From an uncultured Anaerotruncus sp. (GTDB lineage Bacteria > Bacillota > Clostridia > Oscillospirales > CAG-272), in the NCBI GenBank assembly GCA_905210995.1, contig CAJLZE010000029.1, positions 1 to 26,297 of the forward strand: DNA of 26,297 nt. Reading direction: 5' to 3'. Position numbers and translations under genes: made by a program. Numbering within the stretch: the first letter of the stretch is position 1; each line of letters starts with the position of its first letter. Below the pieces are notes generated by a model that worked only from the letters and a program-made list of their open reading frames with translations, ran no database searches and was not told the origin of the DNA. Shown here piece by piece: positions 1 to 8,608 of the stretch.

Positions 1-664
1 GCGCCTCTACGCTGAATACCTTATCGTGGTCGGGGCCCGTGGCTCCTACCGTGACATATTCAAGCACCTCGCCCTCGGAGCGCTGCACGAGCTGCTGGAG
101 CAGGGTCTTGTAGTCGGCGCCGTGCCACTGGCGCAGTATCTCATCCATCATATCGTCGATAAGAGGCAGAAGATACTTTCTCACAGCGCATCTGCCGTCA
201 ACGGCGCCGTCGGCGTCGCCTCCGTCGAGATATACCGCCGCTATCAGCGCTTCGAATGCGTCGGCAACGATCGACTTTCTCTCTCTGCCGCCGCCTTTCT
301 CCTCGCCGTTGCCGAGGAGGAGGTAATGACCGAGACCGATCTCGCCCGCATATACGGCAAGCGCCTTTTCGCAGACGAGCTCGGCGCGCATACGCGTCAG
401 CTCACCCTCGGGATTGTCCGGAAAGCGGACAAAAATATGTTCGCTCGTTATTACGGAAAGCACCGAGTCGCCGAGGAACTCAAGCCGCTCGTTGCAGGGC
501 AGACGCTCGCCGCGGTGCTCGTTTGAAAACGACGAGTGCGTGAGCGCCTCGAGCAGCAGCCGGCGATCGGTAAATCTGTGACCTATGCGCTCCTCAAGCA
601 CTCCCACATCGGCGGGCAGAAGCTCTGCCCCCGGAAAATTGATATTACTGTTTTCCTGCGGCAT
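1..664 (-). CDS. rnc: Ribonuclease III, 3' end cut by window edge
   Basis: RNase III cleaves double-stranded RNA in rRNA maturation and mRNA decay. Reading the minus strand shows the family signature NERLEFLGDSVL, then ELTRMRAELV and the second acidic motif SIVADAFEALIAAVYLDGG, so the metal-binding Asp and Glu residues are present. A double-stranded RNA-binding domain begins (LLQQLVQRSEGEVLEY) and is truncated at base 1. Two in-frame ATGs exist, at 670 and 664. The Shine-Dalgarno AAGGAG lies only 2 bases before the first but 8 bases before the second, so I choose 664. The start lies inside the 3' end of plsX (overlap 20 to 26 bases), suggesting translational coupling. The fabD-fabG-acpP genes that separate plsX from rnc in Bacillus are absent here. 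Identification is secure; only the start is debatable. Confidence 0.95.
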   Translation of the reverse strand, partial: MPQENSNINFPGAELLPADVGVLEERIGHRFTDRRLLLEALTHSSFSNEHRGERLPCNERLEFLGDSVLSVITSEHIFVRFPDNPEGELTRMRAELVCEKALAVYAGEIGLGHYLLLGNGEEKGGGRERKSIVADAFEALIAAVYLDGGDADGAVDGRCAVRKYLLPLIDDMMDEILRQWHGADYKTLLQQLVQRSEGEVLEYVTVGATGPDHDKVFSVEA

Positions 665-1715
665 TTTCATGGCTCCTTTCGGCATTCTCGGCGTCTCCAT
701 CCGCAGCGGGCGCCTGCGGCGCGGCTCCGAAGCTCTTTATTTCTCTTGCTATGCTCAGGATAACGCCCGTGTTCGCATAATTTATCGCCTGGCGTATCGC
801 GTTTTTGACCGCGTTCGCATTCGACGACCCGTGCGCCTTTATTACAGGCTTTGAAATGCCGAGCAGCGGCGCGCCGCCGTGTTCGGTCGCATCAAAGCGT
901 TTTTTCACGTCCGAGACTTTGCCCTTTATGAGCATTCCCGACAGCTTTGACAATGTGTCGGCATAAAAGATATCCTTCATCGTAGTCAGCATGAGCTTGC
1001 CCATGCCCTCAATGCACTTGAGCAGGACGTTTCCGGTAAATCCGTCGGTCACGAGCACGTCGCAGGCGTTTTTGGGTATTTTGTCGCCCTCGACATTGCC
1101 GACGAAATTTATGCTCGGCAGCTCGGAAAGGCGGCGGTAGCTCTTGAGCTGCAGCTCCGTACCCTTGCATTCCTCAGAGCCGTTGTTGAGCAGTCCCACA
1201 CGGGGCGCGGGAAGTCCGTAGACCTTATGCATATATATGCTGCCCATTACGGCAAACTGCTCGATATATTCGTCGGTAACGACAACATTCGCGCCCGAGT
1301 CGAGCAGCAGCACCGGCGGCGTCATCGGAAGTATGCTCGCAATGGCTGCGCGCCGCACGCCCTTTATCTTGCGCACGATAAGCGTCGCGCCGGTAAAAAG
1401 CGCGCCGGTATTGCCGGTGGACACAACTGCGTCGCCCCTGCCGTCGGCAAGGAGGCGCAGCGCGGTGCTCATCGACGAATCGCTCTTGGCACGCACGACC
1501 GACACGGGGTCGTCGGTCATCTCAATGACCGTCTGTGTATTTACGATATCAAAACGGCGCAGGTCTATGCCGTCGTCCGCGGCGACCTTTTCGATAGCCG
1601 CACGGTCGCCGACAAGCACAAAGCTCGCGTTATATTCAAGTGACGCAAGATATGCGCCGCGAACGACCTCGCGCGGCGCGTTGTCGCCGCCCATGCAATC
1701 AATAATAATAATCAT
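645..1715 (-). CDS. plsX: Phosphate acyltransferase PlsX
   Basis: PlsX converts acyl-ACP plus phosphate to acyl-phosphate, the acyl donor for PlsY in the first step of phospholipid synthesis; it is a peripheral membrane enzyme. The 356-residue product opens with the diagnostic DCMGGDNAP motif and carries VSTGNTGA and VTDGFTGNVLLK, all typical of the family, whose usual length is about 330 to 350. The C-terminus has an extra Ala-rich, acidic tail of about 20 residues. The ATG at 1715 is followed by a run of four Ile codons; the upstream Shine-Dalgarno is weak. It lies 66 bases after trmFO and overlaps the start of rnc, so it probably belongs to the dprA-topA-trmFO transcript. No rpmF or fab genes lie next to it here. 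Confidence 0.97.
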   Translation of the reverse strand: MIIIIDCMGGDNAPREVVRGAYLASLEYNASFVLVGDRAAIEKVAADDGIDLRRFDIVNTQTVIEMTDDPVSVVRAKSDSSMSTALRLLADGRGDAVVSTGNTGALFTGATLIVRKIKGVRRAAIASILPMTPPVLLLDSGANVVVTDEYIEQFAVMGSIYMHKVYGLPAPRVGLLNNGSEECKGTELQLKSYRRLSELPSINFVGNVEGDKIPKNACDVLVTDGFTGNVLLKCIEGMGKLMLTTMKDIFYADTLSKLSGMLIKGKVSDVKKRFDATEHGGAPLLGISKPVIKAHGSSNANAVKNAIRQAINYANTGVILSIAREIKSFGAAPQAPAADGDAENAERSHENAAGKQ

Positions 1716-1781
1716 GATACGATATCCGTTTGTTTTTGGTTTCCGATCTCCGATCGGTCATGGTGAAGATCTGCCGTGAAA

Positions 1782-3119
1782 TCAGTCGTCGAGCCCGCAG
1801 AGAAGCGTGCCGAGCGTTTCGAGCGCACGCGCGGCATAAGCCTCGCCGCGTGCCTTTTTGCCGCCGCGCACACGCTCCGAAAGCGGAGCGATTATGCCGA
1901 AATTCGCGTTCATGGGCACAAATGAGCCGCCCTCGCCGCCGTGCGCGACATACGACGCCATAGCGCCCGTCATCGTCTCGCGCGGGAACACGACCGCGGG
2001 TCTGCCGAGAGCGCGTCTTGCGGCGCTCATGCCCGCTACGAGCCCCGACGCGGCGGATTCCACATATCCCTCAACGCCCGTCATCTGACCCGCAAAGTAA
2101 ACTCCCGGTCTTGAAATGAGCCCGTAGTTCTCGTCAAGCTTTCCGGGCGAATCAAGGTAAGTATTGCGGTGCATAACGCCGTAGCGCAAAAATTCCGCGT
2201 TTTCAAGCCCCGGTATCATCGAAAATACCCGTCTCTGTTCGGGAAACGCCAAGTGGGTCTGGAATCCGACGAGATTGAACATCGTGCCCTCGCGGTTTTC
2301 CTTGCGGAGCTGTACCACGGCGTAATAGTCGCGCACCTCGGGGTGACGCGGATCGGAAAGTCCGACAGGCTTCATCGGTCCGAAACGGAGCGTGTCGCGC
2401 CCGCGGCGCGCCATGACCTCGACCGGCATGCAGCCCTCGAAAACGGTAAGATCCTTTTGTTCCTCGCGGTCAAAATCGTGCAGCTCAGCCTCACGCGCGC
2501 TCACGAGCGCGTCGTAGAACGCATCATACTGCTCACGCGTCATGGGGCAGTTAAGATAATCCGCATCCCCCTTGCCGTAGCGCGACGCAAAGAAAGCAAT
2601 ATTGCGGTCGACCGTTTCGCCGTCAACTATCGGAGCCGCCGCGTCAAAGAAATGCAGCCCCGAGCAGCCGAGCTCACCGGCGATATAGTCTGCCATCGGC
2701 TTTGAGGTGAGCGGCCCCGTGGCGATAACGGTCAGCTCGCCCTCAGGCACCGACGATACCTCCTCCCCGACACACTCGATGAGCGGGTGAGAGCGTATTT
2801 TGTCGGTGATATAGCCGGAGAACGCTTCGCGATCGACCGCAAGCGCCGAGCCCGCGGGGACGCGGCAAGCGTCCGCAGCCTCCATTATGAGCGAGGACAT
2901 GCGGCGCATCTCCTCTTTGAGAAGCCCCACGGCGTTGGATGTGCTGTCCGAGCGGAGCGAGTTTGAACACACAAGCTCGGAGAATTTTTCGGAATGATGC
3001 GCGGGCGTGAATTTTGCGGGCTTCATTTCAAACAGCCGCACCTTCACACCGCGCCGCGCCGCCTGCCATGCCGCCTCGCAGCCCGCAAGCCCCGCGCCGT
3101 ATACGTTTATATGATCCAT
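1782..3119 (-). CDS. trmFO: FADH2/methylene-THF-dependent tRNA U54 methyltransferase
   Basis: TrmFO makes ribothymidine at position 54 of the tRNA T-loop, using methylene-tetrahydrofolate as carbon donor and FAD as reductant; it replaces the SAM enzyme TrmA in most Bacillota. The N-terminus has the FAD dinucleotide motif (VYGAGLAGCEAAW) and then LFEMKP and HHSEKFSELVCSNSLRS, a stretch typical of TrmFO/Gid. The C-terminal part has the second flavoprotein motif YFAGQMTGVEGYVESAASG. A GTG at 3125 would add two residues; I prefer the ATG at 3119, with GGA about 8 bases upstream, giving 445 aa (family about 430 to 450). It follows topA by about 40 bases, the same order as in Bacillus (dprA-topA-trmFO). 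Confidence 0.97.
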   Translation of the reverse strand: MDHINVYGAGLAGCEAAWQAARRGVKVRLFEMKPAKFTPAHHSEKFSELVCSNSLRSDSTSNAVGLLKEEMRRMSSLIMEAADACRVPAGSALAVDREAFSGYITDKIRSHPLIECVGEEVSSVPEGELTVIATGPLTSKPMADYIAGELGCSGLHFFDAAAPIVDGETVDRNIAFFASRYGKGDADYLNCPMTREQYDAFYDALVSAREAELHDFDREEQKDLTVFEGCMPVEVMARRGRDTLRFGPMKPVGLSDPRHPEVRDYYAVVQLRKENREGTMFNLVGFQTHLAFPEQRRVFSMIPGLENAEFLRYGVMHRNTYLDSPGKLDENYGLISRPGVYFAGQMTGVEGYVESAASGLVAGMSAARRALGRPAVVFPRETMTGAMASYVAHGGEGGSFVPMNANFGIIAPLSERVRGGKKARGEAYAARALETLGTLLCGLDD

Positions 3120-3159
3120 TTTCACGTTCCGTTAAATCGTCTTTTTTCCGTCTGCCGTT

Positions 3160-5598
3160 TCAGAACGGAGCGTCGTCATCGCCCGGAGTGGGCGCACGGT
3201 CGCTCTCGAATCCCTCGGGCGGCTCAGGTACATTTCCGTCGTCGGCTGCGCGAGAGCGCGATGCAGTCGGCTTTTTTGCCGCTCCGGCAGAGCGGGTGCC
3301 GCTCTTTTCACCGCCTCCGGCGGCACCGGATCCGGTATCGCTGTCGGCTTCTCTGCGATAACCGCACCCATCGGTGTGGCAGACGATACCGCCGGCTCTT
3401 CCCTTCTTGCGGAAGAGCATCCCGCCGCATTCGGGGCATTTTTCGGGAAGCGGAACATCCCATGTCGAAAAATCACATTCGGGATAATGCTCGCAGCTAT
3501 AAAAAACAGACTTGTTTTTGCTGTATTTGACGAGTATCCTGCCGCCGCATTTGGGGCACTTCACCCCCTCGAGCTCGCGCTCGATCTTTTTGTTGAATTT
3601 GCACTTCGGATAGTTGGCGCAGGCATAAAAGCTGCCGTATCTGCCGCGGCGCAGCACCATGGGACCGCCGCAAAGCTCGCACTTCATGCCCGGCACCGGC
3701 TCGGGCTTTGCAGCCTGCTCGGTCTTAAGCGTTCCGTCGGGATTGAGCGGCTTCGTATTGCGGCAGTTGGGGTAGTTCGGGCAGGCGGCAAATTTGCCGA
3801 ACTTGCCGTTTCTCACGACCATCGTGGCGCCGCATTTTTCGCATTTGATATCGGTAAGCTCGGGCTCGACCGTCAGTTTTTCGTTTTTGAGACGCGTCTC
3901 CGCCGCCTCAAGCTCGCGTGAAAATCCGCTCCAGAAGCCCGAGAGCACCTCCTGCATCGTTGTGTCTCCGCGCTCGACCTCGTCAAGCTCGTTTTCGATA
4001 TTCGCGGTAAAGCGATAATCCACGATATCGGCAAAGCTTTCCTTCATCAGCGCCGTGGTGATCTCGCCGAGCTGCGTCGGCACAAGCGCCTTGCCCTCCC
4101 GGTTGACGTATCCGCGTGATATGATCGTGGAAATTATGGTAGCGAACGTGCTCGGTCTGCCTATCCCCTTTTCTTCAAGGAATTTAACGAGCGTTGCGTC
4201 GTTGTATCTCGGCGGCGCCTCGGTAAAATGCTTCTGCGCCGTCACATCGTGCGTTTCAAGGCTCTGCCCCTCCGCAAGATCGGGAATGCGCGGGTCCTTG
4301 TCGCCGTCGTCGCCTTTTTTCGAATCGTCGAGCGACTCCTCATACACCGCCATATAGCCGGGGAAGGTCACGGTATAGCCGCCGGTGCGGAATATCCATC
4401 CGCTGTTTTCAAGATCGACCGAAAGCGTTGCAAGACGTGCCGATTCCATCTGGCTCGACACGAATCTTTCCCATATCAGCTTGTAAAGCTTATACTGATC
4501 GGGCGTGAGATGCGAACGCACTGTCGACGGCAGAAGCTCGACCTTTGCGGGACGTATCGCCTCGTGCGCATCCTGCGCGGACTTGTTCGTCTTATAGTTG
4601 CGCGGCGTCGCGGGGCAATAATCGCTGCCGAATTTTTCGGTTATGAGCGTGCGCGCGGCAGTCTGAGCCTCCTCTGCGACGCGCTGCGAGTCGGTTCTCA
4701 TGTAGGTGATAAGACCCTGGGTACCGCCGAGCTCCGAGCCGAGGTTTATGCCCTCGTAGAGCTCCTGTGCGGTCCTCATCGTGCGCGATGCCTGCAAACC
4801 GAGCTTTCTTGACGCCTCCTGCTGGAGAGTTGACGTGATGAAGGGAGGCGCGGGCGTTTTTACCTTTGTTCCGCGCTTTACGCTCGCAACGGTAAAGGGC
4901 TTGCCCTCAACGTCGCCGGTCACGCGGTGAGCCTCAGTCTCGCTGTGGAGCTCGATCTTGCCCTCCGCATTTCCCCAAAACCTGACGGGAAAGCTTACCT
5001 TGCCGTCAGACAGCGTGGCGCCGACCGTCCAGTATTCGACCGGCACGAACGCGCGTATCTCTTCCTCGCGTTCGACGATTATGCGCGTGGCGACCGACTG
5101 AACGCGCCCCGCCGACAGACCGTGCTGCACCTTTTTCCAGAGGAGCGGGCTGAGCTTGTAGCCGACGATGCGGTCAAGCAAACGGCGCGACTGCTGCGCG
5201 TTGACGATGTTCATATCTATCGAGCGCGGGTTTTTGATTCCATCCTTGACCGCCGTCTTTGTTATCGAGTTGAAGGTCACGCGCAGCGTTTTTTCAACCG
5301 GAATACCGAGAGCGGTGGCAAGATGCCATGATATCGCCTCGCCCTCGCGGTCGGGGTCGGTCGCAAAGTATATCTTGGATGCGTTTTTGGCATCCTTTTT
5401 TATCTCATTTATTATATCCGCTTTACCGCGGATGTTGATGTAGTGCGGCTCGAAGTTGTTTTCGATATCGATCCCGAACGTGCTTTTGGGCAGGTCGCGG
5501 ATATGTCCGTTCGACGCGACCACCTTGTAGCCCGAGCCGAGATAGCTCTTTATGGCTGTAGCCTTGAAGGGGGACTCGATTATAACAAGATTTGCCAT
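3160..5598 (-). CDS. topA: DNA topoisomerase I (type IA)
   Basis: TopA relaxes negative supercoils by transient single-strand cleavage. The 812-residue protein begins with the TOPRIM domain (VIIESPFKA, with Glu8; DPDREGEA at 81-88, with Asp81 and Asp83) and has the active-site tyrosine Tyr299 in GLITYMRTDS. After about residue 585 come four CxxC...C zinc-ribbon repeats: CEKCG...CPNYPNC, CELCG...CANYPKC, CPKCG...CEHYPEC and a more divergent CPECG...CHTDGC. The last 60 residues are a Ser/Ala/Gly-rich, then acidic, low-complexity tail. It sits 45 bases after dprA. The nearest purine-rich sequence (AAAGG) is 14 bases before the ATG, longer than ideal, so initiation may depend on upstream translation. 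The N-terminal MANLVIIES pattern fixes the start. Confidence 0.98.
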   Translation of the reverse strand: MANLVIIESPFKATAIKSYLGSGYKVVASNGHIRDLPKSTFGIDIENNFEPHYINIRGKADIINEIKKDAKNASKIYFATDPDREGEAISWHLATALGIPVEKTLRVTFNSITKTAVKDGIKNPRSIDMNIVNAQQSRRLLDRIVGYKLSPLLWKKVQHGLSAGRVQSVATRIIVEREEEIRAFVPVEYWTVGATLSDGKVSFPVRFWGNAEGKIELHSETEAHRVTGDVEGKPFTVASVKRGTKVKTPAPPFITSTLQQEASRKLGLQASRTMRTAQELYEGINLGSELGGTQGLITYMRTDSQRVAEEAQTAARTLITEKFGSDYCPATPRNYKTNKSAQDAHEAIRPAKVELLPSTVRSHLTPDQYKLYKLIWERFVSSQMESARLATLSVDLENSGWIFRTGGYTVTFPGYMAVYEESLDDSKKGDDGDKDPRIPDLAEGQSLETHDVTAQKHFTEAPPRYNDATLVKFLEEKGIGRPSTFATIISTIISRGYVNREGKALVPTQLGEITTALMKESFADIVDYRFTANIENELDEVERGDTTMQEVLSGFWSGFSRELEAAETRLKNEKLTVEPELTDIKCEKCGATMVVRNGKFGKFAACPNYPNCRNTKPLNPDGTLKTEQAAKPEPVPGMKCELCGGPMVLRRGRYGSFYACANYPKCKFNKKIERELEGVKCPKCGGRILVKYSKNKSVFYSCEHYPECDFSTWDVPLPEKCPECGGMLFRKKGRAGGIVCHTDGCGYRREADSDTGSGAAGGGEKSGTRSAGAAKKPTASRSRAADDGNVPEPPEGFESDRAPTPGDDDAPF

Positions 5599-5643
5599 AA
5601 CAAATAACAGTACCTTTCTTCCTGCACGACCGGCGGCAGCCGA

Positions 5644-6915
5644 TCACTTTTTTCTGGTATACAGACCGCCGGGAACAGACCCGACGAGCCCGCGTATTTC
5701 AAGCTGTGTCAGCGCCGACATGAGCGCTCCCATTGTCAGCCCGAGGCGCATGAGACGATCGATCGGGACCTTCTCGCCCGGTTTCATAGCGTCGTAAACG
5801 GTACGCAGATCGCCGTCAAGCTCCGCCGACGCATCGCGTGCGGGCGCTGCGTGTGCCGCCGCGTCGCTTTGCCTTTTGTCACGCGCATATGTAATGCGCA
5901 ATCCTTGCGTCCGTGCGTTTTCTCCGCCTGCCTTTGACGCCGGCTTCGGTTCGCCCGCGCATACACCGTAGCGTTCGTAAAGCCCGCCCGTATAGTCGGA
6001 TATTCGCTCGGCAGCCGCAAGCGCGGTCATATCCATCGGATTCCGCCACGGGAATTCATACACGCCGATAACGTCGCGTGCCGAAAGCACGACGTTCGCA
6101 CCGCCGCGTATCAGCTCGTTCGTACCGCCAGAGCTGCTTTCGCCGACGTTGCCGGGCACGGCAAAGATATCTCTGCCCTGCACCGTTGCGGTACGCGCGG
6201 TTATCAGCGCGCCCGAGTGTGTGTCGGCTTCGACAACGAGCGTTCCGAGCCCCATGCCGCTGATTATGCGGTTGCGGATCGGAAAATTTCTTCCGTCGGG
6301 GCGTGTGCCGGGCGGAAATTCACTGACCACTGCGCCGTTTGCGACGATGTGATCCATAAGTCTTTTATGCTGAGACGGATATGCCATATCCACACCGCAG
6401 CCGAGAACGGCAACGGTCGTTCCGCCCGCATCGAGTGCGGCGCAGGCGGCAACGCTGTCGATACCGAGCGCCATTCCGCTGACGATAACGACGCCCGCGG
6501 CGCTGAGTTCATAGGATATTTTATACGCCGTCCGCTTGCCGTATTCGCTCATCGAGCGTGTTCCGACGACCGAAACGCTGACGCACGAGTCGATATCGGG
6601 CATTCTGCCGCGAATATAAAGCAGATATGGCGGATCGGCTATATCCACAAGACGCTTGGGGTATCCCGCGCAGCCCTCGGTCACGATGGCAACGCCGGCG
6701 CGGGTGCAGTAATCCATGATCGCAACGGCGCGGTCGAGACTTTTACCGTTGATGCGCGAGGCAACGCCCGCAGGCAGCCCCGCAGCCTCGACTGCCGCAC
6801 TGTCTGCGCTGTAAACATCGTATGCACTGCCGAATATCTCAAAAAGACGGCGATGGCACGACCTGCCCGGGTACATACAGAGGGAGAGCCAAACATCATA
6901 TATCCCGCACGCCAC
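5644..6915 (-). CDS. dprA: DNA-processing protein DprA
   Basis: DprA binds incoming single-stranded DNA during transformation and loads RecA; it is also common in non-competent bacteria. The central Rossmann-like domain shows SVVGTRSMSEYGKRTA, SGMALGIDSVAACAALDAGG, VAVLGCGVDMAYPSQHKRL, FPIRNRIISGM and VVEADTHSGALITARTA. A linker rich in Ala, Lys and Asp (about residues 300-360) leads to a C-terminal winged-helix domain. The longest frame opens with GTG at 6924, but that codon is part of a GAGGTGAT Shine-Dalgarno. The GTG at 6915, six bases after GAGGTG, is the better start and gives 423 aa. It lies about 30 bases after the RNA methyltransferase gene and before topA, the usual Bacillota order. 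No other competence gene is visible here. Confidence 0.95.
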   Translation of the reverse strand: MACGIYDVWLSLCMYPGRSCHRRLFEIFGSAYDVYSADSAAVEAAGLPAGVASRINGKSLDRAVAIMDYCTRAGVAIVTEGCAGYPKRLVDIADPPYLLYIRGRMPDIDSCVSVSVVGTRSMSEYGKRTAYKISYELSAAGVVIVSGMALGIDSVAACAALDAGGTTVAVLGCGVDMAYPSQHKRLMDHIVANGAVVSEFPPGTRPDGRNFPIRNRIISGMGLGTLVVEADTHSGALITARTATVQGRDIFAVPGNVGESSSGGTNELIRGGANVVLSARDVIGVYEFPWRNPMDMTALAAAERISDYTGGLYERYGVCAGEPKPASKAGGENARTQGLRITYARDKRQSDAAAHAAPARDASAELDGDLRTVYDAMKPGEKVPIDRLMRLGLTMGALMSALTQLEIRGLVGSVPGGLYTRKK

Positions 6916-6945
6916 CAAGATCACCTCAAAAAAGATTTTTCAGCT

Positions 6946-7782
6946 TCAGCGGCACAGCCACATGAAGATCGCAGCCGCTACCGACGCATTGAGCGATTCA
7001 ATGCCGGGGCCGCGCTCCATGGGCAATATCGCAGCCGTGTCGCACGCCTCAAGCGCAGCGGCGGAAAGCCCGTGCCCCTCATTGCCGATGACCACGCAGT
7101 CGTCGGCCGAAAGCGAGAGCCTGTCCGCATCACGGGCGCCGTCGGTAAGAGCAGCCGCAACGGTGCGGCGCCCCGCAGCGCCGAGCGCACGAAGCATTGC
7201 GGGCAGATCGTCGGTAATTACGATATTCCGCGTAAAGAGCGCGCCCATTGCCGCTCTGACGGTGCGCGGATTATACACATCGGCACAATCGGATGAAAGC
7301 AACAGCGTCCCGACGCCGAGAGCCGCCGCGGTCCTTATGACGGTGCCGAGGTTGCCCGGGTCGCGCAGCGATTCGAACGCCATGATCCTTCCGCCGCGCA
7401 AAACGGCGTCGCACGACGCTGCCGTATTATCTATTGTAGCGATTTTACGTATTTTGTCAATATATTTTGCAACGGTAATTATCCCTTCGGGCGATTTTTC
7501 TTCGCTTATCCTGTCAAAAGCCGCCTCGGAGAGTATATAAATGCGGTCGGACAATTCAATTTTTTTGCTTCCGACACAGTTAAATACAAATTCGGTCAGT
7601 TCATCTTTTTTGCTCTCAAGCAAAAAAACACTGTATATCTCAATGCCGCAGGCACACGCCTCGGCAAACAGCTTTTTGCCGTCAAAACGGAAAAGCCGGT
7701 TCTTCTCACGGTTCTTTTTGTCGGACAGCGATGCCGCCAGCATCACCGCCGGGTTATGACGCGATGAAATATATGGTATCAT
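6946..7782 (-). CDS. TrmH/SpoU-family RNA 2'-O-methyltransferase
   Basis: This 278-residue protein belongs to the SPOUT class of SAM-dependent methyltransferases that methylate the ribose 2'-OH of rRNA or tRNA. Motifs are the N-terminal substrate-binding region (SSRHNPAV...RFDGKKLFAEA), motif 1 LRDPGNLGTVIRTAAALG, motif 2 VVIGNEGHGLS and motif 3 GIESLNASVAAAIFMW near the end, where the trefoil-knot SAM site forms. The exact target nucleotide cannot be told from sequence. The frame stays open to 7956, but that would overlap rplT and its terminator; the ATG at 7782, with AAGGCGG about 6 bases upstream, is the real start. Its position right after rplT is common in Bacillota. I see no promoter between the rplT terminator and this gene, so it may depend on read-through. 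Confidence 0.93.
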   Translation of the reverse strand: MIPYISSRHNPAVMLAASLSDKKNREKNRLFRFDGKKLFAEACACGIEIYSVFLLESKKDELTEFVFNCVGSKKIELSDRIYILSEAAFDRISEEKSPEGIITVAKYIDKIRKIATIDNTAASCDAVLRGGRIMAFESLRDPGNLGTVIRTAAALGVGTLLLSSDCADVYNPRTVRAAMGALFTRNIVITDDLPAMLRALGAAGRRTVAAALTDGARDADRLSLSADDCVVIGNEGHGLSAAALEACDTAAILPMERGPGIESLNASVAAAIFMWLCR

Positions 7783-7806
7783 TGCGGTCCGCCTTTCTCT
7801 ATCGTC

Positions 7807-7849
7807 AAAAAAGCCGCGGGGCTGTCGCTTTTTGCATACAGTCCCCGCG
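7807..7849 (-). terminator. Intrinsic terminator after rplT
   Basis: On the minus strand the arms CGCGGGG...CCCCGCG (7 bp) continue, after a single-base bulge, as CTGT/ACAG (4 bp), and are followed by CTTTTTT. It starts 16 bases after the rplT stop codon and should end the infC-rpmI-rplT transcript. Part of the stem resembles hairpins around upp and rluA (see findings). Confidence 0.85.
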
Positions 7850-7864
7850 TTTCTCGGTGTTTTC

Positions 7865-8218
7865 TCAGAGAGCAGCCTTTGCCTTTGCGGCAAGCTCTGC
7901 AAATGCAGCCTTGTCGGCAACGGCGATCTCCGCCAGCATCTTGCGGTTGAGGTCAATACCGGCGAGCTTGAGCCCGTGCATGAAGGTGGAATAGTTCATG
8001 CCGTTGACCTTTGCCTGAGCGGAAATACGAGCGATCCACAGGCTGCGGAAGTCTCTCTTTCTCTGCTTACGGCCGATGAAGGCGTAGTTGCCGCTCTTCA
8101 TGACGGCCTGCTTTGCCATCTTGAAGTGTTTGCTCTTTGCACCCCAATAACCGCGGGCTGCCTTCAGTACTTTATTTCTTCTCTTGCGCGTCATCATCGC
8201 GCCTTTAACTCTTGCCAT
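7865..8218 (-). CDS. rplT: Large ribosomal subunit protein bL20
   Basis: bL20 binds 23S rRNA early in 50S assembly and in Bacillus also represses its own operon by transcription attenuation in the infC leader. The 117-residue, highly basic protein is full length and shows the family pattern MARVKG, RKRRNKVLKAARGYWGAKSK, YAFIGRKQRKRDFRSLWI and RISAQAKVNGMNYS. AAAGGG lies about 9 bases before the ATG. It is the last gene of infC-rpmI-rplT and is followed by a clear terminator. Confidence 0.99.
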   Translation of the reverse strand: MARVKGAMMTRKRRNKVLKAARGYWGAKSKHFKMAKQAVMKSGNYAFIGRKQRKRDFRSLWIARISAQAKVNGMNYSTFMHGLKLAGIDLNRKMLAEIAVADKAAFAELAAKAKAAL

Positions 8219-8260
8219 TTTATATAAAACCCTTTCTCTTTACTGTTTTTGATGGAGAAG

Positions 8261-8301
8261 TCCGGCGCATGACACCCGATGTGTCCGCACCCGTCTCCGG
8301 A
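8261..8301 (-). other. Structured rpmI-rplT spacer
   Basis: The 107-base spacer between rpmI and rplT contains nested inverted repeats: TCCGG/CCGGA (8261-8265 with 8297-8301), a G-U-containing 5-bp stem inside it, and GACAC/GTGTC (8271-8275 with 8281-8285). It has no U-tract, so it is not an obvious terminator. It may control rplT translation or mRNA stability; this is inference only. Confidence 0.4.
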
Positions 8302-8325
8302 TAAGCTTTCGGGACCGTACCCGGA

Positions 8326-8520
8326 TCACTTGTTTATCAGAGCGCGGATATTGGCTGCGACCTTGCCCTGAACGTAATCGGCAGTGCGAAGATGTCTCTT
8401 GCGCTTCTGATCCTTTATGCCGAGTTTATGACGGTGATGAGAGTGATTCATCTTGACCTTGCCGGTTCCCGTTACAGAGAAACGCTTGGCAGAAGCTTTG
8501 TGTGTCTTGATTTTTCCCAT
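8326..8520 (-). CDS. rpmI: Large ribosomal subunit protein bL35
   Basis: bL35 is a small basic 50S protein encoded between infC and rplT in most bacteria. The 64-residue sequence is full length with the family motifs KTHKASAKRFSVTGTGKVK and HHRHKLGIKDQKRKRHLR. An AAAGGAG ribosome site lies about 10 bases before the ATG. The spacer to infC is 88 bases and carries a short tandem duplication. Confidence 0.99.
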   Translation of the reverse strand: MGKIKTHKASAKRFSVTGTGKVKMNHSHHRHKLGIKDQKRKRHLRTADYVQGKVAANIRALINK

Positions 8521-8555
8521 AATTTTTGTTCTCCTTTTACAGATGCCCTTGTCGT

Positions 8556-8577
8556 GATATTGTATCGATATTGTATC
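8556..8577. repeat. 11-bp perfect tandem duplication in infC-rpmI spacer
   Basis: The plus-strand sequence GATATTGTATC occurs twice in direct tandem with no gap. On the minus strand each copy contains TACAAT, and the first is preceded by TGA, giving an extended -10-like TGATACAAT. A convincing -35 is missing, so an internal rpmI promoter is only possible. Confidence 0.7.
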
Positions 8578-8608
8578 ATTAAGGCGTTAAGCCGTTGATG
8601 AACGAACT

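Noticed and set aside
7783..7956. 58-codon N-terminal extension of the RNA methyltransferase frame
   Set aside because: It overlaps the 3' end of rplT and its terminator, and does not resemble the family N-terminus, which begins at the ATG at 7782.
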